From Marchantia polymorpha subsp. ruderalis (taxonomy: Eukaryota > Streptophyta > Marchantiopsida > Marchantiales > Marchantiaceae): a DNA stretch of 64,000 nucleotides. Both the position numbers and the translations under genes were made by a program. Shown one piece after another: positions 37,398 through 49,547 of the stretch. The notes under the pieces were generated by a model. That model was not told the origin of the DNA, did not search any database, and was given only the letters and a program-made list of their open reading frames with translations. The DNA is taken from NCBI GenBank assembly GCA_037833965.1, contig AP031351.1, forward strand, positions 3,546,501-3,610,500, given 5' to 3'. Each line of letters starts with the position of its first letter. Position 1 is the stretch's first letter.

Positions 37398-39467
37398 TTA
37401 CTTTCTAGTCTCATAATTTGAATGTTGTAAGTTCAAAAGTTGTGCACAATATTTTTTTGAAACTTGTGTTTATTACTAAATAGTACTAAGTAGCAAGTGA
37501 TACATTTTAATATATTTTTGACTTCTTTTTTTAATCAAATAGTTCTCTTGCAAGATACCAAAAGAAAAACGTGATTATTTATTTTAAAATTTCATGTGTA
37601 AAAATTATACAAATTAAAATTTTCAAAAATAAAATTTAAAATTTAATTATGAATAAAATAAATAATAAATAATAAATAATTTTCTATACATTTGATTAAA
37701 TTTAATTTTTCATTCAAGATAGACATGAATATAAAAAATAAAGAACTTATAAAAATGAATAACTATGAAACATCAAAGGAAAAGGAATAAGGCACAAATA
37801 TTTTAAAAAAGCAGAAAAAATATTGATGATTCTTTTTAATAATAATATTTTATAAAGAAAAAAAGCTGTATATATATCAAATATAATTTCATATTCTTGA
37901 TAGTTCATGTGAGGGATGAAAAAAACTCAACTTTTACTAGAAATAATTTTGCCTCATTAAAAAAACCCTATTTCAACAATGATTTTACCAATTGTATTAA
38001 CTTATTAGTACATAATCAGTACAGAAAAGTGCAGTGAGTGTAGTAACAAAAAGCTCATGCTTCTAGGAAGTCATTATCATTATCGGATCTATTTGTGCTA
38101 TCAAAATCAGACTTGATTGTGTTTAACTCAAGTCTTGAGTTAAGTTAGAATCAATCTAATTTGACTTAGAACTAGAGTTAGTAATCATTGTTAGTGTTAA
38201 TCCTAGGATTTCAGTTGCAGATATATATGATGGGACAAGACTCAAATCGTCTCCAATATTTTATTAAGTCTTTGAGTAAAATATTTCTTGTTTTCGTGAA
38301 CGCAATCTGAGCTCATATGAACCATGAATTTCAGTGTGACGGTTTTTTGAATATTGGAGCGATTTGTTAATTTTGTTAAATTTTTGAGTTTGATCAGAGA
38401 CGGAAAATAAATCAATTTGAATTTTCTTTGCTTTCTTGAGCTGGATACGAGGCGGAGAAGAAATCAATTCAATCCATAAGGTGTAGCAACATTAGGTGAT
38501 GCAATCCAGAAACATGTAAAGGCGGTGTAGTTCCGTTCGTTCGTGTGTGGAGAATGAATTGATCTTGGTAACGCGTAAAATTTTGGGATCGTTGGAAATG
38601 ATCAGCAGTTGGTGTGGGTTGTCCAATTGCATGTGATTGGGCTACAACAAGAATACTTTAATGTCTGTGAACAAAGACGAATTCTATTCTATTATTATGA
38701 TTTATCGGACAATATCAAATCATTGTTAATACACGTTGATTATAAATAGAATTTGGATTAGAATAGATCTACAAATGAATACATATTCACATTTAGTGAT
38801 GAAAACATTAGTTGGAAATCTTATTTGCGTTATTTAGTCTATAAAGAAACTGAGTATGTAGCGAAAATGTAGAACATAAAAGAAAATTATTAAACTAGAT
38901 AAATTTATCATTAAGATTACATTGAAATGATATGCTATAAATCTTTATTGTGATAATCAAAATATTTTATATATTATGATGATAATTAGTCTAATTGATT
39001 TCAGGTATTATATTATAATATATATAATTTTTGATTAACAAATTGAATCAATCAAAACAAAAATTAAACTTTATCTAATTGACAAATTTGTCAAAATTAT
39101 TTTTTAATAATTCCAAACTACATAATAAAAATTTATATTCATGTAAAATTTGATAATTTTTATGTTATTATTTTGTTCTCTTTTTACCACTACTCAATTT
39201 TAGTTTAAAGATTAGACTTGTGAAAGATTATTTCCAGAACTTCACCTATAATTAATTTTATAGCTTTTTCATATATATTCCAAAAGTGCATTGTTCATAT
39301 GCCAAAAACCCAAATGAGCTATGTGAAACTTTTTTATGATTGAAATCATAATTGTAGCAATTCTGGAGACGATGACGTGAGTTAAGCGCGCCTAGAACGC
39401 GGGTGCAATTCAGGAAATGAGGGGAAATTCAGGGGAGGTAAGGAAATGATAAAAACAGTTTCACCCA

Positions 39468-39495
39468 GTAGAGTTAGATTTTTCTAACTCTACTC
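39468..39495. repeat. 12-bp hairpin with TTTT loop
   Basis: AGTAGAGTTAGA is mirrored exactly by TCTAACTCTACT across four T residues. It lies about 680 bp upstream of the DC1 gene start codon. Confidence 0.8.
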
Positions 39496-40178
39496 GGTCA
39501 AATCTGACTGCAAGATTAGCATAAGTCCAAAAATTTCTCTTATCTCGTCTCTTCGTATGACCAGCAGACATATCCGTGATCAACCAGTCGAGATTCGAAA
39601 TGTAGCTTCTTAGCGCTCGTGCCATGAAAAAAACCAAGACAGATGTCAGAAACTCAGGCCAACATGTGAAGAGATTTAAGCCGCGTCCGTCAATATGCAA
39701 AATTTTTTCGCAAAAACTGAAGGCACGAGGTCGCGCTCTGAAAATGTTGCAATTTTCTGGAGTTGAAGATCTTCTGCAGTGAACTTGAGTCTCGAGCATA
39801 AACACCGCCCATAGCTATTGCTGAAATCTATCTGGAACATTCCTAGGAACGCAATTGAATCGTTTTTGAGTTTGTGTGTGTGAGTGAAATTGCCGAGATT
39901 CTAAAGTCTTCTGAGCAGCGGGGGATTCGCACTCTTCCACAAAGAGCTGCATTGCATTGGGATGTTCCGTTAGCGGTCTGCGGTAGACAGGTGTCGTGCG
40001 AGAGACACACGAAGTGCATTCGCAGATGCAGTTTGCGAATGATCGAAGGAAGGAAGGGTCAGGGAAGTTGTCAGTACGGTGGACGATCCAGAAATCACAG
40101 AAGCAGCAGCAATCGATCATCCCGATGTCATGTCGAGAAGCAGCATGAGAGGAGGGAGGAGTACAGAGTGACGGAAAC

Positions 40179-41946
40179 ATGATGAAGTGCGAATCCCCGT
40201 TTCGACGATTCATCTCCATGGAATCGCCTCCTCTCAGTGCGGTAGGACGTGAGGCCCAGCTCTCGGCCACGCGCTCGCCCCTGCGCAGATCGACATCGGC
40301 GATGACGTCGTTGGAGCCGCCGTCACCACCTCCACCTCGCGCTTCTCTTGCAATACCAGTATCACCATCCTGCTGCTCACCATCAGCCGCGGCGATCGAG
40401 GCTCAAGCCCTCGGCCTACGATCGCCCCCGAGAAGACCGATAGCGCATTTCGCTCGGGTGGGCCACGATGCCCTTCATCTCCAACACCATGGCCCGACTT
40501 TGGACGTCGTGAATCTGGAGCCACGGCGATCGACGACAGTCTCGCCCTGCAGGAAATTACCCCAAATCGAAGAGCCGCTTTTGACTGCGGTGGGTCACGA
40601 GGCCCAACTCGTGAGCCCATCGCGCTCTCCACGACGGAGGATCAACACGGCGAGCCTCAGAGATCATCTATTGAAAGACAAGTGCCTCCGAAGACTGCAG
40701 CAGCAGCAGCCGCACTCGGAAATCCAGAGTCAGAATTCTGGACCGATCGTCGGTGCAATCTGTGACGGGGTTTTTGGAGCCCTCCCTTCAAATCCCTGGG
40801 TCCTTCACTTTTCCAGGGAAGGAGTCAAGGGTTCAGCCTTCGATGAGCAAGTTCGGGGTCAATTGCGGACGAGCACCCGATCTTATAAACTCGGACATCG
40901 GCTGGAGTCGGTGGATGTGGGAACGTTTGCAAAACTGTCCAGTGCTAGCGTTCACGACCTAATTAAATTGATCACCAACAAGCTACAGAACGTGAAGGTG
41001 CACAAGAAATCCTGCGAGGACCTCTTCTACTACTTACAAATGCTAGGTGAGCATAGAAATCCATACCTCGCGCGTGCTCTTCCTCGTGCATGATGCCCCA
41101 GCATCGTTTATTGTCATGCCGTCGATGTTGCAACTGTCATTGCATGATCTGTTTCCTAGTTTGACAATCCTAATTCATGTCACAAATTGTTCCAATTCTT
41201 AATATTCACGATCAGCAACCCTCTCTTTGGTCCTGACAGATGACTCACTGCTCTCGCTTTTCAAGACGCCGGACGTGGCCGAAGCCAACCTTTCACACGG
41301 CGTTCACAGGCTGCTGGGCATGCTCAAGGAGTGTCTGGCAGATGCTTACGTTTTGGTTAAAAGATGCGAGAGCAGAAGTCCACTACATCCCACCCTCGTC
41401 AGCAATGTCCCTGCCAAATTCCTTGCCGTGGAAGGGGAGATCCGGAGAATCACCCCGGTTCTACGTTTGGCAATCGCCCAGCACCAGGACAACATGGGGA
41501 GGGTTGCATTTGATACAGCAAGCGACGATTTGTCCTCAGCGGCGACGAGACGCAACACGACGTCTTCCTCTTTGGGATCTTCGGAGACCAAGGACAGGAC
41601 GAGATCCTGTGAAAGTCAGGTCCTCGACGAATTGGACGAGCTGGCTCAGAAATCTGGCCTGGATTCCCATTCTCCGTCCAGACTGAGAACATTCGTTCCG
41701 TGGCGTCTTGACGTGCACCCTCTCAAGATGCACAGGAGCGAATCTCAAACCTACTTATGCAAGGCATGTCATCAAGTAGGCAAAGGATGCGTTGTCAGTT
41801 GCAGCCGATGTAATTACCATGTGCATCCGGGATGTGTTGAGCTCAACGAGGCCATTCAACAACTGGAAGAGATCAGGATCAACAAGCTCTCGATGAACGA
41901 TGATTGTATGAACTCAGACAGAAACCTTTGTGGCTTAACGAGGTGA
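40179..41946 (+). CDS. Uncharacterised protein with helical domain and C-terminal DC1 zinc finger
   Basis: Two exons, 40179-41046 and 41240-41946, join in phase to 524 residues. Residues 1-185 are Pro/Ser/Arg-rich and carry degenerate repeats around AVGREAQL, AVGHEAQL and RSPLRR/RSPRRR. Residues about 225-375 are predicted helical by eye (ASVHDLIKLITNKLQ, GVHRLLGMLKECLADAYVLV, FLAVEGEIRRITPVL), with a spacing that recalls four-helix N-terminal domains of MLKL-like or MCA-type plant proteins; this likeness is weak and inferred. Residues 449-488 form a DC1-type finger: HPL at 449, CxxC at 463/466, GKG, CxxC at 477/480, and HPGC ending at Cys488. DC1 domains bind zinc and occur in plant signalling and defence proteins. 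A second Met at 40182 is an alternative start. I do not recognise the full architecture. Confidence 0.8.
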
Positions 41947-42934
41947 GGTGACCAGAAAATGCTCTGCTGTGGCCTACTCTGACACCAGGAGCCGGGCCCG
42001 CCTTTCCAGTTCTTTAAGGTCCAAGCAATAGGTCCACATTCGTCAAACTAAGAAGCTAATTGGACACATGGACTGACTTGTTGATCCGTCCACTTATAAA
42101 ACGAGTCGACGGATTGGAAGGCATGATCAAGAAAACATATACATCTAAGAGCAAGAGAAATTGGGTTGCGCACACGGCTGTGCCGTGGAAGAATCTCCTT
42201 CCACCAGGCACAAGAAGTGCTGCGCGTAGAAGAAGCATCGTATATTCCGGGGTCATTTCTGATGATAGATGGACCTTGGCCCTCAGCTCTTGAGAGTCTG
42301 TGTCCCTACAATGTCCAGCCGTGGGACAAAATGAATAATCAATCTGGCGTCCAGTGTCAAATCGAAAGCGGAGGACTAGAGACCGACCCACCGGGCAGTC
42401 ATCAGAGCCACGGAAGCATCAGGCAACTAGGAAAAGGCCAGTTGCACATTGCATCGTAACGATGTCGTAATGCATCGTAACGATGACGATGATGCTAGAC
42501 AGCTCACAAACAAAATCTGCATGCTCCTCCTCGTTCTCACTACAGCTCTGCTTCAATTTCTCCTCAGAGACAGAGACAGAAAAAGAGACCCTCTTTTCCG
42601 AAAGCTGCGATGAGAATAATTATCATCTTATAAAGCACCCCAATCGCAGCAAAATGTAGGGCCCTTTTCAAATCACGCCTTCCACCAATCAATCGTCCAC
42701 CAAATCACTCGTCGCTCGGGACAAATGCGAGCCCTGCCGAGAACCGAGAGAGATGTCTCAAAATCGTTCCTTCGTCGTTTCCCAGACTTCATTCTCTCGC
42801 TCGAAGGCCGCTGTCCGGCGGCCGTCAAAATGCTCGCTCGCTCCGTCGGTCCGGTCCGTCACAATTGTGCAACGCTGACGGTCGGACGGACGGAGCTGGT
42901 TGGTAATGTACGCGGGCTCCGTCAGCGAACGATT
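41947..42934. other. Spacer between convergent DC1 and BAHD genes
   Basis: The two flanking genes face each other, so this stretch should hold both 3' UTRs. No family is recognisable in the short open frames on either strand. A direct repeat ATGCATCGTAACGATG-like pair lies near 42450-42486. Confidence 0.5.
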
Positions 42935-44743
42935 TCAGACCTGGAAGGCAAACGATTCGAGCCGTTCCATGTCGGGAGCGAACAGGCCCACCGACGCGTC
43001 GATGGCTCCGTCTTGGGTGTAGGACGGAAGTAGCATGAGGAGGCCCTCGAACGGGATCAGGGGCGGGCCGACGAACAGAGGCGTCCCCCAGCCGAAGTCC
43101 GTCTTGTACAGCGGCAGGCCGGCCCAGCTGGTGACGCTCAAATTGGGCGACAGCACCGTTCGATGACCGCGCGCCACGGGCACCGGGTGCTGCAGCTGCA
43201 GCGCCGTGAAGTCCAGAGCCGACAGAATGTACTCCTCGTCCACCCGCCGGATGGCCGTCTGCACGAGGCCCGCGGCGTACGAGAGCGGCCGGCCGGTGAG
43301 GTCGTCGACGGAGGCCTGCGAGCAGGCGTGGAAGATCACGTTACCGAAATAATTCGCCGGCAGCTTCCTCGTCTTCAGCCTCGGCCGCCCGTTGGTCGCC
43401 ACCAGCGCGCGCGTGTCCGTGCCTCCCGCCAGCCCCCGTGCCCGGGTTATGCACCTCCAGAGGTGCGCGGTCAGGCTCTCGAAGGTCGTGAACCACGCGC
43501 CGTCCTGCAAGTCCTTCATGGCCTCGGATTTGATTTTCTTCAGCAGCTCGGGCCCGAAGTGCAGCTTCTTGATGGCCAGAGGCGGATGCTCCGCCTGCTG
43601 CTGCTGCTGCTGCTCGGGATTGGGCGGGGCCGGCTTCTTGTACTCCGCGTGCTCGAAGGTCGGTTGCGGGGGATCGCTGGCCATGAGAAGCGATCGGTCG
43701 TGGAGTGGACTCGGCGGCGGTGGTGGCAATTTCTCGTCCGAGACGGCTCCTTTCTTCTTCACGGCCCACGTCCACGCGTCCATGAATTGCGAGGAGCTCT
43801 CTCCGTCTGCCACCTGATGGTGTCGAGCGATGCCCAGCGTGATGCCTCCGCATGAAAACTTCGTCACCTGCAATCACATTTCGATGTTTTCTCTTCAATT
43901 GGCGGACAGAGAAAGTGAGCCGTAGAAAGGACTGAGGAAGCACCCGCTAATCCTGCGAGAGAGCAACCTAATCTCCGACTTTCTGACAGCCTGAAGTCCG
44001 GGATGATTACTTCAATTCACAAATGTCACTCACTGCCCAAGTTCGCCGAGCAGAATGATGAGGTGCTTGAACCTTCTGGATCAGGCAGTCTCGTGATCCA
44101 TCAATTCTATTCTTTGTTGATCATAACTTTAATAGTCTAGTTTAGCAACAAGAACCGAGCACAGCGCCTTGGGGAGATGTCGAAAAATTCGTCCGACCTT
44201 GATCGATCTGGGTTGTTGCATCTTCATAGCTCTGACAGTGAAGCAACCCAGTCGATGCTCCGCCGATCGAAGATGAAATCGATTGCATACGTCAGAGAAG
44301 GAAAGGAAAGGCAGGGCAAGGCATGGCATTGCTTTTGGGAAGTGAGGAGTAAGTACCTGAACGAGGAGGAGCTCCTCTGCTCCACGATTCGGCGGCACCA
44401 GCTCTAGAAGTTGATAGCCGGGAGGGAATGGCATCAGGTCGCGCAGAGGTACATTGGCCTCGGCATCGATCCAAGCAGCTCCTTGACCGTTCAAGGCGAT
44501 GACAGGTCGCCCGTCCGAGTCCTTGCTCATCCGTCCTGCCCATTCCTCGTAGTCGAGCAGAGTCGTGGCCAGAGCATCCTCCAGCATTTGAGAGGCATCG
44601 GAAGGAACGGGCGCCTCGAATGCGTAGATGATCTCCACGTGCACTCTAGGCACAACCAAATCTGAAGGGGACAGGGCCACCTCCTTCGACCCATCTGCTA
44701 CATTCGTCTTTATCAACCTCTTTGACTCCCTCTTCACCTCCAT
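42935..44743 (-). CDS. BAHD acyltransferase, HCT-like
   Basis: Two exons on the - strand, 44743-44357 and 43867-42935, join at phase 0 to 439 residues, the usual BAHD length. The catalytic HxxxD is at 146-150 (HHQVADG) and the structural DFGWG at 386-390. Long blocks follow hydroxycinnamoyl-CoA:shikimate/quinate transferases: DLVVPRVHVEIIY near the N-terminus, DPPQPTFEHAEY, ANYFGNVIF and IPFEGLLMLLPS. The intron falls just before the catalytic motif (LVQ/VTKF), the conserved BAHD intron site. BAHD enzymes move acyl groups from CoA thioesters to alcohols or amines, usually in the cytosol. The Arg that in HCT holds the shikimate carboxylate (SWVRLP) is Gly379 here (SWAGLP), so the acceptor may differ from shikimate. 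A six-Gln run interrupts the mid-protein linker. The gene is GC-rich. It may be HCT itself or a related bryophyte BAHD. Confidence 0.93.
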
Positions 44744-47700
44744 AGCTCCCCGTCAGATCTCGTGTCCTCTCGCCTCGTCTCTTCAGGCCTCTCGAACCCT
44801 GCAGAGAATCAGAGGCAAATTGTTGGCTATCTGGATACGCCACCTCGAGCTTCAAACATGAGCGCAAGCAGCACGAGCGGCAATCTATTCAACTTTTAGG
44901 GGACCAAATCTGCTCATTCTCCTTCTCTCTCTACACAAGACGCATCTTCGAACATGGAGAGTGGGCAATCAATGCGTCATTTACTCAATGATTCACAGAT
45001 TCAGTCGGTAATGCAATGCTGACGCAGTGCAATGTGGTTCGAGAGAAAATTAGGCTTCCAAGTCAGACAGCCTAATTTTCTCTCGAGAGTGTGCAGAACG
45101 CGAAGCAAGTCATGAAATTACGTTTCGGCCGAGCTGTTGGCGGCTGGCACTTCACACATCTCCTGTGGCTGCCGTTCTCATCAGCTCGAGAAGAATGTAC
45201 ACGAGACTCTCATGCTCTGATGAGCAGTCGTCTGTCACGGTGCCAACGCCGGGAAAGACTGGCAGACGAACACATGGAAATCTCTCGCTGTCTGAACGAG
45301 CTCGTTAGCTCGCTCGCTCGCTCACATTTCTCTTGGGCTCCTATCTATCCAATCTAATGGCCACCCGGCCACCGTGCCAACTACCACACGGGTCGCATTA
45401 ATAGCACAGCACATCAATTAACAATTTTGAAACATTGCAAGTCCATCTCTACTGGCTTCGGAGGCGGACTGGCTGCAAAATTCACAACACGGAGCCGGGG
45501 TCTGGGGAGAAGACGAGTGCACCCCAGCATACCTTCCACTCGTTCCTTCCACGTCGGTCAAAAAGTGCACGTCTTCACAGCAATGTCTTGAACGATAAAG
45601 GGGCCATGGGGCCCAGCTTCCTGCAGACCTCTATGTCACATTGTCGTCTTCAACAGAAAATCATAGAAAATCGATCTCGTCCGTGAAGGCATGTCAGTCA
45701 TGTGAGACGGTCCCAGACTGATGGTCTGAGAGAGTGTAAATAAATTAAATAAATACATAAGTATACTCATAATCATTCAGCTACACTTATATTCATATGT
45801 TCAAATGGTCACAAGGGTTTCGTTGCCTAGACATCCAAATTCTCACACGAGGTCCATGAAAATTTCGTCCACCGATCTTTCTTCTGCTCAAACCGGTCGC
45901 ACCATCATGAATCTATTGTGTATATTCTCCAGATGAAACATTCGCACGTGTCGTTCACATTTCTGCTCTCTACCCCTCACTAAACCCTTGCATGCATGGA
46001 TCACAATTCAAATATTTCATCAAGTTCATGAATTACTCATGTATTAAGCGAGAGGGGCCAATTGTGGCCTGCCGAAAACCAAGATGTGATCAGAGGCGAC
46101 CCGAAGAGTTCCTCGTTTTTGTTCTGCCTTCGTTTTCGATCCGAATAAAGATGATAAGTGACATGGAAAAAAGGTTAAATATGATATGCTAGGGTTGCAG
46201 CCAGTAGGGAAGGACTTGCAATGTTCCGAATTGTTCCGAAATTGTTAATGTGCTTTGCTAGAAAATTCGATGCTGGTTATCGGAGCAATCACAGTTCATT
46301 GGGATATTTTTGTCCCTCGAAAGTAACGAGAACCAAATGTAATTCACTTTCTTCATTCTTGAAATTGGTGGCCGGTTCATCATCTGAAAGAAGTGCGTGG
46401 AGTTGTGGCGTCATAAAACGGGTCAATAGAAATAGAATGAGAACATGAATCAGTAAAGTATTCGCCCGAGGTTGGTTTGAAACGGGGATTAGGGAATATG
46501 GGGGACCAAATATTGATCTTAATCTGAGCATCAATGGGAATTCACCAAATAACTATATATTCACCATACAGAAACATGACAATTAGTTGTTGAACCTCAT
46601 TGAGATTAGAACCACACGAATGCACATATTATCTCATTCATTTTCCTTCAACGATGTCACCAACTTTTTAATTTAATAGTGACACAAGTATAACTAACTA
46701 TGGTTAAATCAACTAAAGCTACTCAGAATCTATAAAGAAAAAAGTTTAACAACAATATAATATGAAATACCAAAGTGTTTCTATTCCTGGTTTCCAACTA
46801 AAAAATAGATTTAACCATATCATCAAAAGTTAACTTGTCTACATGTGTGCAGTAGCTCGTAGTGCATGAATTTCTATTTTTAGATGCTAGAATTGCCAAA
46901 ATTAATATTTCCAAGTTGTCAATCTTCTCGAAATTGCATACATCATATGAATTTTGTCCATGGCAATGGAACTCCAGAGGAAGAAGTTAAGGTAGGAATG
47001 TGTGTTACCGAAATAACTCGTGAGTGCATGATCTTTCATTTGCTCGTGAAATGTGGATCTAAGTTGCGCATGAAAGAATTAGAAGAAGTAATCAGAATCG
47101 GAGAGCAAGTTGCACACAAAAGAAAGAGAAGAAGTGAGAAGTATACAGTTCACGTACATTTCAAATATATATATATTCATTTTTTAATTTTCATTCATTC
47201 TGCAGTATTTTTGTTTTGATCATCTTGACTATTTTCTTGATTGTAATAGAATGTATCAAGTACATTTTATATTTTCTTTTCACTTTTTTACTTTCATAGC
47301 ATTTCTATAGCATGTTTGTTTTTATCTATATTCTTGACTGTAATAGAACCTACCAAGAACATTTCATATTTTTCTTTCACTTTTTTTTTAATTTCTATAG
47401 TATGATTGTTTTATCATTGTGAACCTTTTCTTGGCTAGATTATAAGGGTCAAGGTACATTTCATATCTTTTTCTCATTCAAAGGGTCAAAATTCCATATA
47501 GGTTGAAAGAGACTTCTCCATGGTCAAATGGGAGAAAAATGACTCCCACACCAGCCTTACGAGACTTTCCTTGGCGGGTATTATACATGCGAAACAATTC
47601 AAATTGTTATCGCCAACCATCGAACAAAAAGTAATGAAATTACAATGTTGGTGCCAAAAATGCCAAAATTAAAGAATTTTTCTTTGGCCAGAATATATGA

Positions 47701-49547
47701 GTCCTATCTTAGTGTGATCACTTGTGTGAGCCTTGTAAACCCCATCATTTCTGTTTGCACTGATCTCTCGACCGATTGTCCTCATGCACTAGGCCTCCTT
47801 GTTTAAAAAGTGAACTATCTTGAGGATAGAAGTATATAGTTACAGGGAGACGCATGGGATGCAAAAAGATATGTTATAACCGTCACACGGAAAACAAACC
47901 CAACATGTCCAAAGAGATATCAGGCCCACATTAGGTGGTGAGGTAAGTATATACCTAAACCCTACTTTAAAGTGAATCTCTATCAAAGTAACATGTATGG
48001 ATGTCTCATGCATGCAAAAGATAAGATTCATCTAGTAACATGGATTCTTCAAAACAAAACAACTATCTAGATTTCATCATATAGATGATTAAAGCTAGTG
48101 CCACTATAGTGCAAGATTGATGTGCTACTGAAACATAAGTGTATGCTTAAACACAATGATTTCGTTCCATGTCAAATTATTTTGAGAAAGTCATGTGGTC
48201 AAACCCTCTCCTCTATGGTATCAATCCATATCCAACCCTAAAGCTACCTACATCTCTAGGGCTAAGAGTTTAAAAATATGTATCTCATGCAATTCTCTAT
48301 GTTTGAGTACATCGGTGATAGCCCTCATTTGTCTAATAAACAAAAAGGTGTGTATGTCATGTTAATATGTATCGTAATACAATTTACATCGCTTACATGC
48401 CATATTCACTCTCACATATATAGATATAGGGAACGATATCCCGAGAGTGTGCACATACAAAAATGCATCACAAGCATAAAAATCCGAGAACGATATACTG
48501 TCATAAAACACGGAAAGAAAGATTATATACAGTTGAGGCTATTCACTTCATTATGAGTAGAATTCACTTCACTATAAGTAGAATGGAGGACAATGCTGAT
48601 GGGAATCTCCACGTCCGGATCTCTACTTAAGAGCGGACTATCTAAAATAACTTACAGTTCTTCGAGTATACACGACTATATAATCCGACTTGTGAAGTTA
48701 TAAGTCTCTACCTAGTGTTAACTCAACTACGATGTTAATTATAGACAACACGCATACTTATAGCATCGGAGATAGTCAATGGCAGCCGGTTCTCATGTCA
48801 TATTGGTGATCACCCTCCTTATCGATGTGCTATGATACACTAACATACTCAATATACCTCGATACTGAGCTTCAAAATCATAACCTACCATTTATGCAGA
48901 CCCTATTTAGTTTCACGTTTAGTAAACCTAAATGCAAGAGGGGATACTATGATGAAATTTCTTTACTTTTGTGTTTCTATTAGGACTGTAAAGTTTCTTT
49001 ATAAGACAATTTAAAGATTAAGTGAAAGTAATTCGTAAATGCTCCTGTCTTACTGAATCCAGAAATAATTGGCACTGTCAATTATTGATTTCTGGTAATT
49101 ATATCTTTTCCCAATTTCAGCGATATCCTGGTCCATCGTTCAGCTTGAATGTACCCATCCTGAGGGTGGGGAGTCCGATCAGTCTCCCCACTCAATGTGA
49201 TGAAGAGCAGCTTTATTCGACTTTTCACCGGGGTTTTCCACACTTGACTGTGCCCGGTGGGGTCGAGGTGATTTGGGTCGCTCGATAAGGGCAAGGAGCA
49301 GAAGAATGAGATCGGCTCGTGCCAAGTCATCATCGTCATCGACGACGAGAGGTCCAGTTATGGATGTCACCTCATCCACACACACACTCTCACGCACTTC
49401 TCCATCAGAATCCTGCTTGTTGCCTGCCTGGGTGACTGACTGATCAGGGCAGAACTGTCCTTCGTTGCCGTCAACACTGCCCACGCAATTCTCGACTTCT
49501 GCCGATTGAGTTTTTGGGTTTAGCAGGGAGCTGAAGATCGGCACGCT
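44744..49547. other. Spacer between BAHD and plastid-protein genes
   Basis: The first 600 bp is the probable promoter side of the - strand BAHD gene and includes the hairpin at 45040-45085. From about 45700 to 49000 the DNA is AT-rich and I recognise no gene. The last few hundred bases are the likely promoter and 5' UTR of the gene starting at 49548. Confidence 0.55.
45040..45085. repeat. Perfect 17-bp inverted repeat with 12-base loop
   Basis: CGAGAGAAAATTAGGCT (45040-45056) is mirrored exactly at 45069-45085. It lies about 300 bp upstream of the divergently read BAHD start codon. Its arms are too short for a typical plant miRNA precursor stem by themselves. Confidence 0.85.

Larger units (their letters stand above)
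34759..40178. other. Long AT-rich spacer between RRP45 and the DC1 gene
   Basis: After the RRP45 3' UTR, the DNA from about 36000 to 39350 is extremely AT-rich, with no coding signal on either strand. It contains short palindromes at 35324-35353, 37370-37397 and 39468-39495. From about 39850 the composition rises toward the 5' region of the next gene. I recognise no transposon protein here. Confidence 0.55.

Noticed and set aside
43163..43855. 230-codon + strand frame across the BAHD exon
   Set aside because: It lies wholly antisense to the well-supported BAHD exon. GC-rich third positions keep the opposite strand open.
46884..47219. 111-codon + strand frame
   Set aside because: It shows no recognisable motif and ends in AT-rich low-complexity sequence; I cannot support a gene.
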